64,000 nucleotides of DNA, from NCBI GenBank assembly GCA_021432635.1, contig MU270045.1, positions 398,867 through 462,866 of the forward strand, read 5' to 3'. The notes under the pieces were generated by a model. That model was given only the letters and a program-made list of their open reading frames with translations. It made no database searches and was not told the origin of the DNA. Made by a program: the position numbers and the translations under genes. The stretch is from Thozetella sp. PMI_491. Its lineage: Eukaryota; Ascomycota; Sordariomycetes; Chaetosphaeriales; Chaetosphaeriaceae. Shown piece after piece: positions 60,778-64,000 of this stretch. The stretch's first letter is position 1. Each line of letters opens with the position of its first letter.

Positions 60778-60820
60778 AGGAGGGGTTAGGGGGTTAGGAG
60801 GAGGAGGAGGTGGAGGGACG
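60778..60820 (+). repeat. G-rich tract with telomere-like units
   Basis: GAGGGGTTAGGGGGTTAGGA followed by (GGA)n and GGTGGAGGG. It has two TTAGG(G) units and at least four runs of two or more G, so it could form a G-quadruplex. It is too short to be a telomere remnant with confidence. Confidence 0.75.
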
Positions 60821-61389
60821 GGTGGAGGGAAACCAAGGCAGGAAGAAATATTTATTTGGCAGCAGGCACTGATGAAGCCTACAAAGTAACCCTTAGTTGT
60901 TTGGGCATCGGCAACGAGCTAAGTTACTATAAACTGAACACCCCATGGTCGCTTTGGAAAGGGGGGGAAGGCGATCCTTTCCCAGCTGAGGACGGGTCCC
61001 TCGTGGCAGCAGGCAGGCATGGCAGGCTGACAAAACTGCCTACCCGAAGATCTACTGTATCGGGAGCGGTGATCATTACCGGAATAGAAGCTGTAAGGCG
61101 GCTCCCACGTACGACCGCCAGGTGAACAACATCGATCAATCCCGAACGTTCCTAGAGGGCCCAAGAGTAGCCTCGTCTGCATACTACCGTACACAATTAT
61201 ATCGCCACACGGACGCGAACCAAGGCCAAGTCGGTATGCACGGCAAGCATGTGTATTTAGACGGCAAGCTTGGCGAACGCACAGACAGAAACTGGAGGGG
61301 CTGCTAGCTGGACTGCTGGTTGCACAAACAGTTCTGGCAAGACACGGACAGCTTCAACGCTCGTCCCTCCGCTGGGAGGGCCTACACGC

Positions 61390-61410
61390 CACACACACAC
61401 GCACACATAT
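61390..61410. repeat. (CA)n microsatellite
   Basis: Imperfect CA repeat interrupted by one GC and ending in ATATA. Confidence 0.9.
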
Positions 61411-62055
61411 ACAGGGAAGCGGGAGAGGGAGGAAGAGCGGAGAAGAGGCACGGCACACGCGCAGCCTGCTCTGAAAAGGACTGGGCACCAGAGGGGTGAG
61501 TGGTGATGTTTGCTCACCCAAAAATGGCCGGGGTTTGGGCACGGCACAACCTCGCATGTCCCAGCCGGGCCCGGGGCAGCGCATGACATACATGAGAATG
61601 TTGGGAATCATTTTGACCGGGCTAATCTCGTGTGATGACCGACAGCTTGCGTGCCTGTGATATCGACTCTGCGCCACCAGACCATCCGTCATACGCGTTG
61701 GCCCAGGACGTTGCGACTATCGAGTCTGATTTTTTATTTCTTTAATTAATAGCATACCGGCGCAGCGGGTTCGGTCCCCCTAGGGTGAGCAGGCTGCCCT
61801 GGCCTGGCTCTTCCTTCGCTCGCTGCTGGCTAAGCCTAATTGCTATGTGTACGAAGTGGGGAGGAAGTAGGGGTGTTCCGTTCAGGACCGATCGGCCTGT
61901 GTCCATTTGTGGTCGAAGTCAGAACCTGGCGGCCCGCTCGGCCTCCATTTCCCCCAGCGAGAGACCAATTAATTCAATACATACATATGCACTACATATG
62001 CAGGACTATTGTCTTCTGTACATACGGATAGTAGGGGGGCGCGGGGGCAGATGAA

Positions 62056-62082
62056 GAGGACGAGGACGAGGACGAGGACGAG
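62056..62082. repeat. (GAGGAC)n simple repeat
   Basis: GAGGAC is repeated more than four times. It could be read as acidic Glu/Asp codons, but no gene contains it, so it is treated as a simple repeat. Confidence 0.9.
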
Positions 62083-64000
62083 ATGGGGGGAAGAGGAAAA
62101 GCAAGAAGTGCAACAGAAGCAAGGGCAGGGACAAGGGACAGAAAGAAGGGATATGCTGCTTACCGTAGTATACTATGTAAGAGATGCAGTAGCCGAGCGG
62201 CAGCCATCCTCGTCGAAAGAAAAGGCGGGTGGGCAAGAAGGATTCACATCCATAAGGCATCGACGCACCTGGCCCCCTGGTCGCGCCAGGAGACGGCACG
62301 GCCTACGCCTTACTTGTTACGCACGTACACATTGTCCTCTGAACAGACGACAGTCGATTCGCTAGCTGCTCATTCCTCTGTACCACGCTGTCAGTCAGCT
62401 CCTCCTCTTCCGTGCCTTCAGGCCACTTGTGGCTGTTTCGTTCCTGCTTCTGTTCTGTGCCATCCTGGAACAAGTTCACGGGCTTGAAGCTTCTAGTGCT
62501 GTTCCTCGGACTTCCCACCTTCGGAGCCAGGGAAAGGGGGAAAGGGAATTGCATCCGATTTGCCTGCCTGGCGTCTGCACCAGGGCCTAGTGGCCTGTCT
62601 CGAGACTAGATCCTAACCGATTCTGGACAAGAGGCTCAGATTCGGGAAGCGGGGGTCATGTTCGTTCGCCATCGGGCGCAGGGCTAAGTAAGGGCCAAGG
62701 CGAGAGAGAGAGAGCGGATACTTGCAGCACTCTGGAGAGAGGCACAGTGCTAATAATTACTCGTTGGCCGCAGCGAGGCCGGGGAGTGCGAACCAATTTG
62801 GGGCAGGCAGCTTGGACAATTGAAACAATCCCAACGACAAGTGCCGAATCGTCGTATAATGACCATCATGCGTACTAATCAGTGGACTGCCGCTGGCGGC
62901 GCTCGCTGCTACCATATAGAGAGATCATCTGGTGTATGCACCAGAGGGGCCAAGGGTCGAGGACTGGAGAACCACATTGGCTCGCCCTCGCCGGCGTCAC
63001 CGATCAGCGCGGGCCCTCTTACGAGGCCGTCATCGATGACCGCAACGAGTAGCCTGGACTCCGGGCAATGCGCAGCGCACCATGTCCGGCAACCAGCGTA
63101 TCCATTCGTGCAAGCCGGCAGGCGGATTGTTTAAAGGAGGGTGTTGTGTTGCTCTGACCACATCTTTGCGAGCTCTAGCTTCCTCGGGAGGGGAGGAACA
63201 GCGCATTCATTGGATGCGGGCACGGACTCATGATGCAGAACTTGTACAGACGAATAACGAGAGGGTCGGCACCTGTGGGAAAGACGTCGAGATGCCAACC
63301 TATCATAGGGGCGAAAAGCGAGGTCGGTCAGGCAATGACCACCTGGACTTAGCCCGAACGTTGCGTAAGAATATCATTTTGAGCCACGAAGAAGCGGCCG
63401 CCCGGGCGATCGGCTGCCGTGCTGGCGCTTTCCTTGTTGCGAGACTTACGTGCTTTTACGGAATAATCCAACACGGTATGTAACCACTATTACAGTACGG
63501 GGCGATGGTGGTGGCCTACAAGGAGAAGACCAGGTCGCCGAGCTTGGCCTCGGTCGACCGGTACATGTTTCTCTGCGATCCCCCTCCCCCTCCCCCCGTT
63601 GTCCCCCCTCTCCCAAGGCGGACCTCCGTTTCGGGCTTCTTCGTCCTCGCGGCGTCTGCAACCTCCATCCTTGTCTCTCCCCCTCTCGCTCTTCCTCTCG
63701 CTCTTCCTCTTGTGCGCGCTCTCCATTGCTCTGTAATTACTCCGTACGTTCATAGCGGCTGCGCGGGGTGCCATGGTACCAAAGAGAACCACATGGGAGG
63801 TGAAGCAAGCGCGGGCCAGCTAGAACTTTTGGAGAAGGTACTCACCTGTCGCTTCCGCTAGCCCCTGGGGGAGAATATTAGTGCTCTCTCGAACTGGGAG
63901 TGCGATGATCCAATAGAAAATCTCACGTGGTGGCAGGGTCGGTAATCTCGCAGCACGGTACGCGCACTGTCAGGTGTTGAGGCTAGGTTGAGTACCTGGC

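Larger units (their letters stand above)
56123..64000. other. 7.9-kb gene-poor region
   Basis: No open frame here shows a recognisable domain, conserved-looking helix pattern or consistent splice structure on either strand. The longest frames (59488-59859 plus, 60225-60650 minus, 63082-63483 plus) are under 145 codons, overlap frames on the other strand and are rich in Arg, Ser and Pro as expected from chance in GC-rich DNA. Small tandem duplications and microsatellites are listed separately. The region may hold long promoters, leaders or unannotated non-coding RNAs of a gene beyond the right edge. I see no clear transposon ends. Confidence 0.5.

Noticed and set aside
61720-61790. Possible tRNA because of a GGTTCGGTCCCCC-like B-box
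   Set aside because: No matching A-box or cloverleaf can be drawn in the flanking sequence.
62006-62299. Leu/Pro-rich minus-strand frame over the GAGGAC repeat
   Set aside because: Generated by a simple repeat and pyrimidine tracts, not a gene.
1-64000. Transposons, viral fossils, CRISPR arrays, 5S rRNA and other RNA genes
   Set aside because: No long terminal repeats, transposase or reverse-transcriptase motifs, regular spaced repeats or recognisable RNA genes were found by reading both strands. Divergent or very short remnants could still be missed without similarity searches.

Overview
The window is nuclear DNA of a filamentous ascomycete (Pezizomycotina, most likely a Sordariomycete). 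The evidence is intron-split genes with short introns (about 50-180 nt, GTRNGY donors, CTRAC-like branch points, YAG acceptors), GC-rich coding sequence, fungal Zn2Cys6 regulators, and full-length fungal housekeeping proteins (mitochondrial DNA polymerase, Nup192, Tel1, CCT theta, uL1). There are no bacterial operons, CRISPR arrays, intact transposons or recognisable RNA genes.

Layout. 1-21 kb is a regulator-rich, gene-sparse half: a cut-off secreted-type SET-domain protein (-), a C2H2 zinc-finger protein (-), a Zn2Cys6 transcription factor (-), a conserved protein of unknown function (+), a large Zn2Cys6-like protein (+), and a decayed PTH11/rhodopsin-type receptor gene (-). These are separated by 1.4-3.3 kb stretches that probably hold long 5' leaders and promoters. 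22.7-56.1 kb is a dense housekeeping half: ribosomal protein uL1/L10a (+), a peroxisomal-type NADH pyrophosphatase (-), mitochondrial DNA polymerase gamma mip1 (-), a RING protein with SUMO-interaction-like motifs (+), nucleoporin Nup192 (-), ATM-family kinase Tel1 (+), an Rmd1/RMND1-family membrane protein (+), an Nhp10-like INO80-type protein (-), and chaperonin subunit CCT8 (+). From 56.1 kb to the end I find no supportable gene, only simple repeats and isolated short open frames.

How the genes relate. nup192/tel1 and nhp10-like/cct8 are divergent pairs with short shared promoter regions. The cct8 side carries a near-consensus heat-shock element. The RING protein, Nup192 and Tel1 sit next to one another. 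Products of these families meet at the nuclear pore during DNA-damage handling in yeast, so the neighbourhood is suggestive, but co-function here is inference. Exon models were built by hand from splice signals and frame continuity. Most close without frame error; exceptions are stated. I see no convincing wholly new system. The best leads are the conserved unknown protein at 12.8-14.0 kb, the atypical zinc cluster at 16.6 kb, the RING-Nup192-Tel1 block, and a possible C-terminal frame disruption in the C2H2 gene.
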